From Hyperoodon ampullatus (Eukaryota; Chordata; Mammalia; Artiodactyla; Ziphiidae): DNA of 64,000 nt. Made by a program: the position numbers and the translations under genes. The notes under the pieces were generated by a model that was not told where the DNA came from, did not search any database, and worked only from the letters and a program-made list of their open reading frames with translations. Of the stretch, positions 1 through 10,950 are shown in pieces (the first letter of the stretch is position 1; each line of letters begins with the position of its first letter). The stretch covers positions 29,559,088 through 29,623,087 of the forward strand of contig OX457070.1 in assembly GCA_949752795.1 (NCBI GenBank), read 5' to 3'.

Positions 1-519
1 GTAACAATGACTTGGTCATTGCAAGGGACTCAGGACCCCAGTAACAGAACTGGGACCCTGAGTCCTGGAAATAAGTCTCAAATATTGAGTGGGCGTGAGC
101 CCAGCCTTGTGTTGTTACCTCGGGCCATGCCCAAGACACAGGTAGAGCCTTTGATGATTACAACTATTACAACCAAGTCCTGAATTTGAATATAGACAGT
201 GTCCTGGTGGCTGTTGGCTCCTCTGAACATCTCAGGGCCAGCACCTCAAACCCACCTACCTAAAAGGCAGGTATTGGGAACCCTGATGGAGACACAATTG
301 TGCCTTCCCCATCATCACTACAGGGTAGAGAAACAAACCTATGACATTAGTGGTGCCTCCTCTCCTTCCAACACTGGTGGCAGAGCTTGCTAATGAGTCA
401 TTGTCAAGCAATCTCTAGGCAGCAGAGATCATCTCAGCTGCTAAGTTAGCTTAACAGACTTCTAGAGATTCAGTCACTAAGGAGACAGCAAGCCCAAATA
501 GATTTAAAAATTTTTTAAA
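1..519. other. Unassigned sequence, no gene seen
   Basis: No repeat family or coding region recognised. The one open frame (199-393, 64 codons) has no recognisable motif and is what chance would give. The block opens with an imperfect hairpin, listed separately. It could be unique DNA or a very old repeat. Confidence 0.4.
26..65. repeat. Imperfect inverted repeat (hairpin)
   Basis: Arms at 26-42 and 49-65 are 17 bases each, complementary except at two positions, around a 6-base loop (43-48). A smaller perfect 6-base hairpin sits just upstream at 6-20. Nothing around it indicates a function. Confidence 0.55.
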
Positions 520-1090
520 TAATAATATGGTCCTTATGTCAGTGTGGCACTCACACAAAGATAGACAAATAGATAAATGGAACAGAAGAGAGAGGGCAAA
601 AACAGACCTTCACCCACACAGTCACCTAATTTATAACCAAGGTAGCAGTGCAGTGGGGAAAGGATAGACTTTTCCATGAATGGTGATGGGTCAATTTATA
701 GTATATGAAAAAATAATGAATCTTGGTAGTTACCTAAAAGAGAATCAACTGCAGATGGACTGTAGATCCAAACATGAAAGAAAAAAAACAATAAAGTTTT
801 TAGAAGAAGACAAGTCAATGTTTTAGAATAGGTAAAGATTTTTTAAGTAGGATACAAATAGTTCTAATCATACAGGGAAAATGATCAATTTAATTATATT
901 AATCTTAAGAACTTCTGTTCATCAAAAGACATGAAGAGCATGAAAAGGCAAGTCTTAGAGTAGGGTAAGATATTTACAATACACATATCAAAAAGAGGAC
1001 TAATAACAAGTATATATAAATAATGCTATAAATTTAAAGCATTTTAGAGTAAAAGAATTGCCAGAAACAGAATATTTATGTACTACCTTA
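520..1090 (+). mobile_element. Old L1 (L1M-type) ORF2 fragment, part 1
   Basis: Decayed L1 ORF2 3' region on the + strand, recognisable by 'aaatagataaatggaacag' and the later 'acttctgttcatcaaaagac' stretch. Many stops and indels show an ancient insertion. It is interrupted at about 1091 by another LINE 3' end and resumes at 1683. Confidence 0.75.
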
Positions 1091-1682
1091 CTAGATATTT
1101 ACTAACTACAAAGGGAAAAATGGTAACTTTATGGTAGAGACACCTGACAGATATCACCTTAAACCAAGTGATCAAAGTTGACATCACTCTGGAGAAGACA
1201 ATTGACATCATGTTCCTCCTGCTCTTATGCACTGAGAAGGATACAACATCACTCCTCCAAAGATGCATGACCTGAATTTAATCGTGAGGGAACATTAGAC
1301 AAATACAAATTGAGGGCATTTTACAGAATAACTGACCAGTACTCATCGAAAGTGTTAAGGTCATAAAAGACAAAGTAAGACTGAAGAATGATCCCAGATT
1401 AATGGGGACTAAGGAGACGTCAATTAAAGGTTATGGGTAACCCTGGATTGAATCCGGGTCCAGAAAAAAACATTAGTGAGACAATGGATGAAATTGTAAT
1501 AAGGTCTGTAGTTGAGTACCAATGTTAATTTATTGGTTTTGATAACCAGACCATAGTTATGCAAGATATCAAGATATGAAGCTGGGTGAAGGGAAAATGG
1601 GATTTGGGGGTACTATTTTGAAATTATTTCAAAATGAAAAGTTAAAAATAAAGAAAAAAATAACAACTTTGGTAAAATACCT
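1091..1682 (+). mobile_element. Ancient LINE 3' end (probably L1ME-type)
   Basis: Non-coding block ending in 'ttatttcaaaatgaaaag' and an A-rich tail. The 'gaagctgggtgaaggg' stretch near 1577 is typical of old mammalian LINE 3' ends. It lies inside the older L1, whose order is continuous on either side, so it was probably a separate insertion. The family name is uncertain. Confidence 0.45.
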
Positions 1683-2200
1683 GTTCAAGTATTTTGCAGA
1701 AAATTGGCACTTTACAAAAAGGGATATTCAAATAGCCAATATAACATGATAAGAAGTGCTCATCTTTATTAGTCATAAGAGCAATGCAAATTAAAGCCCT
1801 GGTGAGATACCACTGCACACACCAGAATGTCTAAAATGAAAAAGACTAGTTCTTTCAACTGTCAGATCAGAGGAACTACTACTCCCCTACACTGCTGATG
1901 AGAGTGTAATTAGTACACCCACACTGAGAAACAGTTTGGCAGCATCAACTTAAGCTGAACAACTGTAGATCCTATGACCCAGCAATGTGTAGGTAATGTG
2001 CATCAATAGATATTTTCAAAAAATTTTATAGCAGTATTATTTGTAATAGACAGTAACCGGAAACAATATGTATGTCCATCAATAGTGGAACAGATAAATA
2101 AATTGTGGTATGGTGACACAACACAATACTCTACAGTAAGAGCAGGAACAAATTACAGCACAACAGCATGAATGTCTTCTCAAATAAAACAATGAGTGAG
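1683..2200 (+). mobile_element. Old L1 ORF2 fragment, part 2
   Basis: Continues the element at 520-1090 through the terminal part of ORF2. Recognisable stretches are 'agagcaatgcaaattaaa', 'acccagcaatgtgtaggt' and 'atccatcaatagtgg'-like bases. The sequence ends at a site hit by three later insertions (2193-2988). Confidence 0.75.
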
Positions 2201-2430
2201 ACCAAATGTAAAATAGATAGTTAGTGGGAAGCAGCCACATGGCACAGGGAGATCAGCTCAGTGCTTTGTGTCCACCTAGAGAGGTGGGATAGGGAGGGTG
2301 GGAGGGAGACGCAAAAGGGAGGAGATGTGGGGATATATGTACATGTATAGCTGAATCACTTTGTTATACAGCAGAAACTAACACACCATTGTAAAGCAAT
2401 TATACTCCAATAAAGATGTTAAAAAAAAAT
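2201..2430 (+). mobile_element. L1 3' UTR fragment with A tail
   Basis: 3' end of a cetartiodactyl-type L1: 'gtgggaagcagccacatgg', then 'cagaaactaacacacc', then 'ttatactccaataaagatg' and nine As. Its TSD 'tgagtgag' is at 2193-2200 and 2431-2438. It is a heavily 5'-truncated insertion. Confidence 0.9.
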
Positions 2431-2437
2431 TGAGTGA

Positions 2438-2740
2438 GGACTTCCCTGGTGGTGCAGCGGTTGAGAATTCGCCTGCCAATGCAGAGGACACCGGTTCAAT
2501 GCCTGGTCCAGGAAGAGCCCACATGCCGTGGAGCAACTAAGCCTGTGTGCCACAACTACTGAGCCTGAGCGCCACAACTACTGAAGCCTGAGCACCCTAC
2601 AGCCCACATGCTGCACCTACTGAAGCCAGCGCAACAAGAAGCCCGTGCACCACAACAAAGAGTAGCCCTTGCTTGCCACAACTAGAGAAAGCCCGCATGC
2701 AGCAATGAAGACCCAATGCAGCCAAATATAAAGAGAAAAA
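2438..2740 (+). mobile_element. CHR-1-type tRNA-derived SINE
   Basis: Starts with 'cttccctggtggtgcagcgg', contains a B-box-like 'ggttcaatgcc', and carries the repeated 'cacaactactgag' body and 'cttgccacaactagag' region of the long CHR SINE. It is flanked by the TSD 'aattgagtga' (2428-2437 and 2741-2750). It inserted into the tail and TSD of the preceding L1. Confidence 0.93.
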
Positions 2741-2750
2741 AATTGAGTGA

Positions 2751-2940
2751 TACAGATAGAGAACAGACTATGTTTGTCAAAGGGGTGGGGGTTGGGGGAG
2801 GGATGGATGGGGAGCTTGGGGTTAACAGCTGCAAACTATTATATATAGAATGGATAAACAACAGGGTCCTAACCATATAGCACAGAGAACTATATGCAAT
2901 ATACTATGATAAACTATAATGGAAAAGAATAAGAAAAACA

Positions 2941-2972
<32 letters not shown>

Positions 2973-2974
2973 AT
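2751..2974 (+). mobile_element. L1 3' end with (AT)n tail
   Basis: L1 3' UTR of the 'ggagcttggggttaacagctg' / 'tggaaaagaataagaaaa' class, ending in (AT)n at about 2941-2964 and an A-rich tail. The right flank 'aaaacattgggtaa' (2975-2988) resembles the 'aaaacaatgagtga' at 2186-2199. This suggests it was the first of three insertions at this site. Confidence 0.8.
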
Positions 2975-2988
2975 AAAACATTGGGTAA

Positions 2989-3280
2989 TAGAAGCCAGGC
3001 ACAAAGCAGCACCTAATATACGATTCTATTTCGGCGGAAAGTCGAAAAGCAGGTAAAATCCATCTATGTTCTTAAAAGTCAGGGTAATGGGCCTCCCTGG
3101 TGGCGCAGTGGTTGGGAGACCGCCTGCCGATGCAGGGGATATGGGTTCGTGCCCCGGTCCGGGAGGATCCTATGTGCCGCGGAGCGGCTGGGCCCGTGGG
3201 CCGTGGCCGCTGGGCCTGCGCGTCCAGAGCCTGTGCTCCGCGGCAGGAGAGGCCACAGCGGTGAGAGGCCCGCGTACCGC

Positions 3281-3311
<31 letters not shown>

Positions 3312-3500
3312 AGGGTAATGGTTACCTTTGTAGAGACTAGAAGGGCTTGTGGGGTTCTGGTAACTGTTAATTGATCTGGGTGCTGATTACATGGTGTGTT
3401 TACTTTGTGTAAATTCATTGAGCTGTGCACTTTCCCATATGTATGCTTTGCATTTCTCTAGCAGAGTAATAAAGGCACAGCCAGTGCACACTGACAAGTG
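2989..3500 (+). mobile_element. Old L1 3' UTR, part 3 (interrupted)
   Basis: Continues the old L1 of 520-2200. 'gaagccaggcacaaagcag' is the usual end-of-ORF2 region, and 'gatctgggtgctgattacatgg' with 'gtgtaaattcattgagctg' is the old L1 3' UTR. It is interrupted by a SINE at 3091-3304. Confidence 0.65.
3091..3304 (+). mobile_element. CHR-2-type tRNA-derived SINE
   Basis: Short CHR SINE with an A-box-like 'tggcgcagtgg', a B-box region 'ggttcgtgcc', the body 'ggagcggctgggcccgtgg', a GC-rich 3' part and a pure A tail of about 26. A perfect 17-base TSD 'aaaagtcagggtaatgg' lies at 3074-3090 and 3305-3321. Low divergence and a clean tail mark it as young. Confidence 0.96.
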
Positions 3501-3848
3501 AATTAAAACTCTTGGGCTGACGAATGCTTTGATTGGTTCTTCAGGAAAAATTAATTTCAAAACAAATCAGTGGTTTCACTAAACAGTTTTGATAATTTTC
3601 TCAGCTGCAGCCCAACAATTGCATAGTAAAAGAACTTTATGAGAACCAATGACTTTACAAAGCAAGGACTAAACACATTTTAGAGAATTTCATATTTTCC
3701 ATGTCATATCTGGAAGAAAATTATGTTACTAAAACGCTGGGTAAAATGAAATGGTCCTTAAATGCCGTTTCTTTCTTAACAATAAATGGTTGTTTGAAAA
3801 CCAGAAAACATAAGGTTGTGAGCAATTAAGAATTTTATTTAGTTTCTT
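3501..3848. other. Unassigned sequence before the L1
   Basis: AT-rich sequence without recognised repeat or coding content. Its right end (3828-3848) is the left TSD copy of the following L1. Confidence 0.45.
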
Positions 3849-6800
3849 CCATAGCATAGATCAATAAAAGTAAAAGCTGGTTCTTTGAGATGATAAACAA
3901 AATTGATAAATAATTAGCCAGACTCATCAAGAAAAAAAGGGAGAAGACTCAAATCAATAGAATTAGAAATGAAAAAGGAGAAGTAACAACTGACACTGCA
4001 GAAATACAAAGGATCATGAGAGATTACTACAAGCAACTATATGCCAATAAAATGGACAACCTGGAAGAAATGGACAAATTCTTAGAAAAGCACAACCTTC
4101 TGAGACTGAACCAGGAAGAAATAGAAAATATAAACAGACCAATCACAAGCACTGAAATTGAAACTGTGATTAAAAATCTTCCAACATACAAAAGCCGAGG
4201 ACCAGATGGCTTCACAGGCGAATTCTATCAAACATTTAAAGAAGAGCTAACACTTATTCTTCTCAAACTCTTCCAAAATAAGCAGAGGGAGGAACACTCC
4301 CAACCTCATTGTATGAGGCCACCATCACCCTGATACCAAAACCAGACAAAGATGTCACAAAAAAAAGAAAACTACAGGCCAATATCACTGACGAACATAG
4401 ATGCAAAAATCCTGAACAAAATACTAGCAAACAGAATCCAACAGCACATTAAAAGGATCATACACCATGATCAGGTGGGGTTTATCCCAGGAATGCAAGG
4501 ATTCTTCAATATACACAGATCAATCAACGTGATACACCATATTAACAAACTGATGAATAAAAACCATATGATCATCTTAATAGTTGCAGGAAAAGCTTTC
4601 TACAAAATTCAACACCAATTTATGATAAAAACCCTCCAGAAAGTAGGCATAGAGGGAACTTACCTCAACATAATAAAGGCCATATATGACAAACACACAG
4701 CCAACATTGTTCTCAATGGTGAAAAACTAAAACCATTTCTACTAAGATCAGGAACAAGACAAGGTCCCCCACGCTCACCACTATTATTCAACATAGTTTT
4801 GGAAGTTTTAGCCATGGCAATCAGAGAAAAAAGAAATAAAAGGAATCCAAATCAGAAAAGAAGAAGTAAAACTGTCACTGTTTGCAGATGACATGATATT
4901 ATACATAGAGAATCCTAAAGATGCTACCAGAAAACCACTAGAGCTAATCAATGAATGCGGTAAAGTAGCAGGATACAAAATTAATGCACAGAAATGTCTT
5001 GCATTCTTATACACTAATGATGAAAAATCTGAAAGAGAAATTAAGGAAACACTCCCGTTTACCACTGCAACAAAAAGAATAAAATACCTAGGAATAAACC
5101 TACCCAAGGAGACAAAAGACCTTTATGCAGAAAACTATAAGACACTGATGAAAAAAATTAAAGATCATACAAACAAATGGAGAGGTATACCATGTTCCTG
5201 TATTGGAAGAATCAACATTGTGAAAATGCCTATACTACCTAAAACAATCTACAGATTCAATGCAATCTTTATCAAACTACCACTGACATTTTTCACAGAA
5301 CTATAACAAAAAATTTCACAATTTGTATGGAAAAGCAAAAGACCTCGAATAGCGAAAGCAATCTTGAGAAAGAAAAACGGAGCTGGAGGAAACAGGCTCC
5401 CTGACTTCAGACTATACTACAAAGCTACAATAATCAAGACAATATGCTACTGGCACAAAAACAGAGATGTAGATCAATGGAACAAGATAGAAAGCCCAGA
5501 GATAAACCCACACACCTATGGTCAACTAACCTATGACAAAGGAGGCAAAAATATACAATGGAGAAAAGACAGCCTCTTCAATAAGTGGTGCTGGGAAAAC
5601 TGGACAGGGACATGTAAAAGAATGAAATTAGAACACTCCCTAAAACCATAGACAAAAATAACCTCAAAATGGATTAAAGACCTAAATGTAAGGCCAGACA
5701 CTATAAAACTCTTAGAGGGAAACATAGGCAGAACACTCTATGACATAAATCACAGCAAGATCCTTTCTGACCCACCTCCTAGAGAGTGGAAATAAAGACA
5801 GAAATTAACAAATGGGACCAAATGAAATTTAAAAGCTTTTGCACAGCAAAGGAAACCATAAACAAGACCAAAAGACAACCCTCAGAATGGGAGAAAATAT
5901 ATTCAAACGAAGCAACTGACAAAGGATTAATCCTCAAAATATACAAGCAGCTCATGCAGCTCAATATCAAAAAACAAACAACCCAATCCAAAAATGGGCA
6001 GAAGATCTAAATAGGCATTTCTCCAAAGAAGATATACAGATTGCCAGGAAGCACATGAAAAGCTGCTCAACATCACTAACTATTAGAGAAATGCAAATCA
6101 AAACTACAATGAGGTATCACCTCACACCGGTCAGAATGGCCATCATCAAAAAATCTAAAACAATAAATGCTGGAGACGGTGTGGAGAAAAGGGAACCCTC
6201 CTACACTGTTGGTGGGAATGTAAATTGATACAGCCACTATGGAGAACAGCATGGAGGTTCCTTAAAAAACTAAAACTAGAAATACCATATGACCCAGGAA
6301 TCCCACTACTGGGCATATACCCTGAGAAAACCATAATTCAAAAAGAGTCATGTACCAAAATGTTCATTGCAACTCCATTTACAATATCCAGGACATGGAA
6401 GCAACCTAAGTGTCCACTGACAGATGAATGGATAAAGATGTGGCACATATATACAATGGAATATTACTCAGCCATAAAAAGAAATGAAGTTGAGTTATTT
6501 GTAATGTGGTGGATGGACCTAGAGTCTGTCATACAGAGTGAAGTAAGTCAGAAAGAGAAAACAAATACCATATGCTAACACATATATATGGAATCCAAAA
6601 AAAAACAAAAAAAAAAAAACCAAAAAGGTTCTGAAGCACCTACGGGCACGACAGGAATGAAGATGTAGACGTAGAGAATGGACCTGTGAACACGGGGAGG
6701 GGGAAGCTGGGATGAAGTGAGAGAGTAGCATGGACATATACACGCTACCAAATGTAAAATAGATAGCTAGTGGGAAGCAGCCGAATAGCACAGGGAGATC

Positions 6801-6973
6801 AGTTCAGTGCTTTGTGACCACCTAGAGGGGTGGGATAGGGAGCGTGGGAGGGAGATGCAAGAGGGAGGGGATATGGGGATATATGTATACATATAGCTGA
6901 ATCACTTTGCTATATAACAGAAACTAACAACATTGTAAAACAATTATACTCCAATAAAGATGTTTTAAAAAAA
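3849..6973 (+). mobile_element. 5'-truncated L1 retrotransposon
   Basis: A 3.1-kb L1 starting inside ORF2 and running through the 3' UTR (about 6580-6960, ending 'ccaataaagatgtttt' plus A tail). The TSD is 21 bases with two mismatches (3828-3848 and 6974-6994, 'aagaattttatttagtttc' class). The sequence is close to the youngest L1 type in the window, but several frameshifts and stops make it inactive. Confidence 0.95.
3925..6578 (+). pseudogene. L1 ORF2 remnant (reverse transcriptase and C-terminal part)
   Basis: ORF2 encodes the L1 endonuclease/reverse transcriptase. Only the region from just before the RT domain to the C-terminus is left, broken into open pieces at 4016-4333, 4352-4891, 4893-5306, 5364-5651, 5786-6010 and 6225-6578. 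RT motifs seen are [12 protein letters not shown] (about 4195), [20 protein letters not shown] (about 4370), [12 protein letters not shown] (about 4468) and the catalytic [10 protein letters not shown] (about 4872). A frameshift just upstream puts the catalytic motif out of frame with the preceding RT piece. The C-terminal WWMDLESVIQSEVSQ region is at about 6510. The endonuclease domain is missing. It is a dead copy. Confidence 0.93.
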
Positions 6974-7099
6974 AAGAATTCTATTTAATTTCTTATAATG
7001 CACGTTATCCTCAAGGCCACATACTCCCTGATCAACCCACTGTTTGCACTCCCCTGGGCCTTAAGTCTTCTTCAGGTCTTGGGGGTTGACTTTGAAGGC

Positions 7100-7535
7100 A
7101 GACAAGAGACCTTACCATCATGATGGATACGTTCTATATCCTAATTGGGGTAGTGGTTACACTGGCATATATATTTATTAAAACACACTGAACATTACAC
7201 TTAAAAATTTTGCCTTTAAGCAGGGATGGGGGGATAAATTAGGAGTTTAGGATTAACGTATACACACTACTTTATATAAAATAGGTAAACAAGCACAGGG
7301 AACTATATTCAATGTCTTATAATAACTTATAATGGAAAAGAATCTAAAATATATATATATGTATAACTGAATCACTGCTGTACACTTGAAACTAACACAA
7401 TATTGTAAATTAACTATAGTTCAATGAAAAAATAATAATCAAAATTTGACTAAAAAAATATTCTCCTTAAAAAAATTGCACTTTTAAATATAATGTAAAT
7501 TATGCCCCAATTAAAAAAGAAGAATGCTAAAATGA
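7100..7535 (+). mobile_element. Old L1 3' UTR fragment, split
   Basis: 'gatggatacgttctatatcc', 'ggggtagtggttacactgg' and 'aaacacactgaacattacac' form an old L1 3' UTR. It continues after 7433 as 'aaattatgccccaattaaa'. A younger L1 3' end splits it at 7222-7432. Confidence 0.6.
7222..7432 (+). mobile_element. L1 3' end fragment
   Basis: 3' UTR type with 'aggagtttaggattaacg', 'agcacagggaactatattc', 'atggaaaagaatc' and the terminal 'actaacacaatattgtaaa'. Same class as 2751-2974 and 37321-37560. Its TSD could not be defined cleanly. Confidence 0.75.
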
Positions 7536-7539
7536 TTAA

Positions 7540-8810
7540 TAGCTATTGGTTGCCTGGAATCAGAATTTATGAAACCAACACCCCATGATGTTATCAATAA
7601 GGCCTTGTAGTATTTCCCAGAAATACTAGTTTTCAGGGAACTGGGTTCCCTGTGGCTTGACCTGTGTCTCCTGGATTTAAACATCTGTGGATTGAAACAT
7701 ATCCAGATGAACAAGAAAAAGAGAAGAGGCTCTATATGAGCTTGGTGAGTGCTGTGAAACTGTTATTGCATTTAATAAAATTACATGACAGGATGATAAG
7801 GTATTTTCCAAATCACATAATAAAAAAAAAGCTGGTATCAAACTAAAGTCCTTCCTACACAGGCAGCCCCTGCATCCCCACTTCCTCTGCCTCCCCACTT
7901 TAGACCTCAGTGAAGTCTCTTTATAGTACTTGGGGGAGGTTGCCATCTGGTGGCAGGAGAAGCAACTGCAGGGCTACAAGAAGCATGGGGGAAATGAGCT
8001 TATCTTTGCCTTTTTACAGAACTCAGAAGGTCTTCTGGCAGAGGATAATTCTCCATCTGTGGATTGCCAGTGATGCGTTAGTCATCCATTAAAGGGCTTG
8101 AGAAGATCCTCTGAAAAGATACTTTGAAGGTGAAGAGAACTGAGGGAGCTCTTTTGAAAGGAAGACTCTCAGGGACAGGGAGACTCTCAGGCATGACTCT
8201 TCTCCCAGCTGGAACAGCACAGCGATGACAGCCAAGGACACAGGGCTGCAAGTAGCCCCTACTCACTGATGCATTTGTGCCAGATTAAAAAAGCGTTCTT
8301 TCGTCTGGGTGGACAAAGCCCCAGGGTGCACATCTTGGTAAGTGGAATACAGGCTGTATCTCAGCCCTCCTCACCACCTCTGCCAGGAGCTCTTGTGCAG
8401 TGGACAACCTGCACAACCATGACTGCAGCCCCGATGCAGCCATAGAACCTTCTCTTGGCACCTAAAATGCCCACAGCAAACACCAATGCCCAAAAGCTGG
8501 GGCAGGAGATGGGCACATCCCACACTCATATGTATGCTTAAGGTAGTTGGGCAGCCACTGTTACATGTGAATTTCAGTTTTCTTTCCAACAGGCACTACC
8601 ATTTCTATTCAGGCCAAGGTGTTTCCAGGTGAAACAGAAAAAATGTTGTGAGCCTCTAACGTAGGGTCTTTAGGAAAATAGCATCACACTGCTTTGCCAT
8701 GAAAGACTGTAGAATGGACAAATTTGAAAGTTATAGGTAAGGGGCTAAGGAAAGTTTACATTTTAAAATCCCTGGACAGACAAAAGACACATTGGAGAAT
8801 AAGACAGAGA
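7540..8810. other. Mostly unique sequence, no gene seen
   Basis: No repeat recognised with confidence. A faint MIR-like stretch lies near 7790-7850 ('caaatcacataat' before a 'gctggtatcaaac'). The small open frames (for example 7677-7946 on the minus strand) have no recognisable motif and no supporting splice or promoter context. Confidence 0.4.
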
Positions 8811-8814
8811 AGAT

Positions 8815-8905
8815 GTTTATTCATTTAGCAAACATTCCTTAAGCACCCTGATTTGAGACGCTGGGCTAGGAAGGGGTTACAGTGATGTTTAGAACAAGAG
8901 TTTCT
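8815..8905 (-). mobile_element. L2 3' end fragment
   Basis: 'tttattcatttagcaaacat' followed by 'acgctgggctagg' is the reverse complement of the common L2 3' end. Strongly diverged. Confidence 0.55.
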
Positions 8906-8915
8906 CTGCGTGGCA

Positions 8916-8948
8916 GACACACACAGACACACACACACACACACACAC
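8916..8948. repeat. (CA)n microsatellite
   Basis: Alternating CA run with one G interruption near 8926. Confidence 0.95.
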
Positions 8949-8984
8949 TCTGTGCCCTAGAAAACTTCTCTCCCAAGTTCACAG

Positions 8985-9150
8985 TTCAAAAAGCATGTCT
9001 TTGTGAAGACCTCTACTTCCCTTTGCATTTAGGAGTTTCTTCATAGCATTTTAATGAGTGCATCACTTTTAGCACTTATCACATTTTGTTATAATTACTT
9101 TTTAAAATTTGGTTGTTTATATTTATTGTTTTATTAGCTTTCCTCTTCCA
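8985..9150 (+). mobile_element. L2 fragment
   Basis: 'tagcacttatcacattttgt' followed by 'ataattac...tgtttatatttattg' matches the L2 3' region that normally precedes 'tagactgtaagctcc'. Old and truncated. Confidence 0.5.
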
Positions 9151-9162
9151 CCAAATCGGCTT

Positions 9163-9298
9163 TTGGCTGATTTGATTTTCTCTATTGTTTCTTTGTTTTC
9201 TATTTCATTAATTTCTGCTTTTATTCTTACTATTTTTATTATACTTTCTTTAGGTTTGCTCTGTTGTTCTTTTTCTGCTGTCTTTCATTGAACTTGAA
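9163..9298 (-). mobile_element. L1 ORF2 fragment
   Basis: 'ttgattttctctattgtttc' and 'tatttcattaatttctgc' are the antisense of the L1 ORF2 region between the endonuclease and RT domains. A short internal fragment. Confidence 0.55.
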
Positions 9299-9314
9299 CC
9301 CATTTGTTTATTTA

Positions 9315-9832
9315 TTTTTAATTTAATTTAATGTTTATTTATTTATTTTTGGTTGCGTTGGGTCCTCGTTGCTGCATGCAGGCTTTCTCTAGTTGCGTTG
9401 AGTGGGGGCTACTCTTCGTTGCAGTGCACGGGCTTCTCATTGTGGTGGCTTCTCTTATTTATTTTCTATTTTTTTTAATGTGGTCCATTTTTTAAAGTCT
9501 TTATTGAATTTGTTACAATATTGCTTCTGTTTTATGGCCACGAGGCATGTGGAATCTTAGCTCCTAGACCAGAGATCAAACCCGCACCCCCTGCATTGAA
9601 AGGCGAAGTCTTAACCACTGGACTGCCAGGGAAGTCCTGTGGTGGCTTCTCTTGTTGCGGAGCACAGGCTCTAGGCACATGGGCTTCCATAGTTGTGGCA
9701 CACAGGCTCAGTAGTTGTGGCTTGTGGGCTTAGTTGCTCCATGGCATGTGGAATCTTCCCGGACCAGGGATCAAACCCCAGTCCCCAGCATTGGCAGGCG
9801 GATTCTTAACCACTGAGCCTCCAGGGGAGCTG
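9315..9832 (-). mobile_element. CHR-1-type SINE interrupted by another SINE
   Basis: Antisense CHR-1 from the tail side ('ggttgcgttgggtcctcg') to the head ('aaccactgagcctccagggg'). It is flanked by the TSD 'cccatttgtttattta' (9299-9314) / 'cccatttatttattta' (9833-9848). A second SINE splits it at 9457-9637. Confidence 0.93.
9457..9637 (-). mobile_element. Short tRNA-derived SINE nested in a CHR-1 SINE
   Basis: Antisense short SINE with head 'accactggactgccaggg' and an A-rich tail side near 9460-9490. It is bounded by an exact 16-base TSD, 'tgtggtggcttctctt', at 9441-9456 and 9638-9653. The host SINE resumes seamlessly, so the order of insertion is certain. Confidence 0.95.
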
Positions 9833-9848
9833 CCCATTTATTTATTTA

Positions 9849-10360
9849 TGTTTTTATTATGGTCAAATATATAAAACAAAACTTGCCATCTTAACCATTT
9901 TTAAGTGTACAATTCAGTGGCATTAATTAAGTACACAGTGTTGTGCAACCATCACCACTATTTCCAAAATTTTTCACCACCCGAAACAGAAATTCTGTAC
10001 CCATTAAGCAACAACTCCCCGATCTCAACCTCATCTCCAGCCTCTGGTACCCTCTAACCTATTTTCTGTCTCTATGAATTTGCCTATTTTAGAAGTTTCA
10101 TGTAAGCAGAATCATAAAGTTTTTGTCTTTTTGTGTCTGGCTGATTTCACTTAGCATAATGTGTTCAAAGTTTATCCATGTATCAGAACTTCATTCCTCT
10201 TCTTGGCAGAATAATGTTCCATTGTATGTACATACCACATTTTGATCATCCATTCATCTGTTGATGGACATTTGAGTTGTTTCCACCTCTTGAATGCTAT
10301 GAATAATGCTTCTATGAACATTAGCAAACAAGTATGTGTTCAAGTCTCTGTTTATAATTA
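9849..10360 (-). mobile_element. Old L1 3' end
   Basis: Antisense old L1: 'cttaaccatttttaagtgt', 'gtgttgtgcaaccatcacc', 'taatgttccattgtatg' and 'ccattcatctgttgatgg'. It covers the 3' UTR and the last part of ORF2. Confidence 0.8.
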
Positions 10361-10514
10361 CAGTATTTTGGGTATATATCTTATAATTATCTCTTTATAT
10401 CACTGGTACTTGGAATAGACTATAGACCCCTAGGGCTTGTCTTATTCATTTTATATCCCCAAGCCAAACACAGTTAGAATGGTTATGAGTGGGGGGAAAT
10501 AACTGAATAATGAT

Positions 10515-10556
10515 AGTTTTTACATCTATGAATCACTTTGAAGTTTATAAAGCTTT
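10515..10556 (+). mobile_element. MIR SINE, left half
   Basis: 'aatcactttgaagtttataa' fits the MIR segment that precedes 'ttatctcatttgatcctcac'. The rest of the MIR is 7.1 kb away at 17684-17800, beyond the full-length L1, so the L1 inserted into this MIR. Confidence 0.6.
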
Positions 10557-10950
10557 TATCATATATATATATATATCTTTAACATCTTTATTGGAGTATA
10601 ATTGCTTTACAATGGTGTGTTAGTTTCTGCTTTATAACAAAGTGAATCAGCTATACATATAAATATGTTCCCATATCTCTTCCCTCTTGCATCTCCCTCC
10701 CTCCCACCCTCTCTATCCCATCCCTCTAGGTGGTCACAAAGCACTGAGCTGATCTCCCTGTGCTATGCGGCTGCTTCCCACTAGCTATCTATTTTATGTT
10801 TGGTAGTGTATATATGTCCATGCCACTCTCTCACTTTGTCACAGCTTACCCTTCTGCCTAGCCCTCCCTGTGTCCTCGAGTCCATTCTCTAGTAGGTCTG
10901 CGTCTTGATTCCCGTCCTGCCCCTAGGTTCTTCAGAACCATTTTTTCCCC

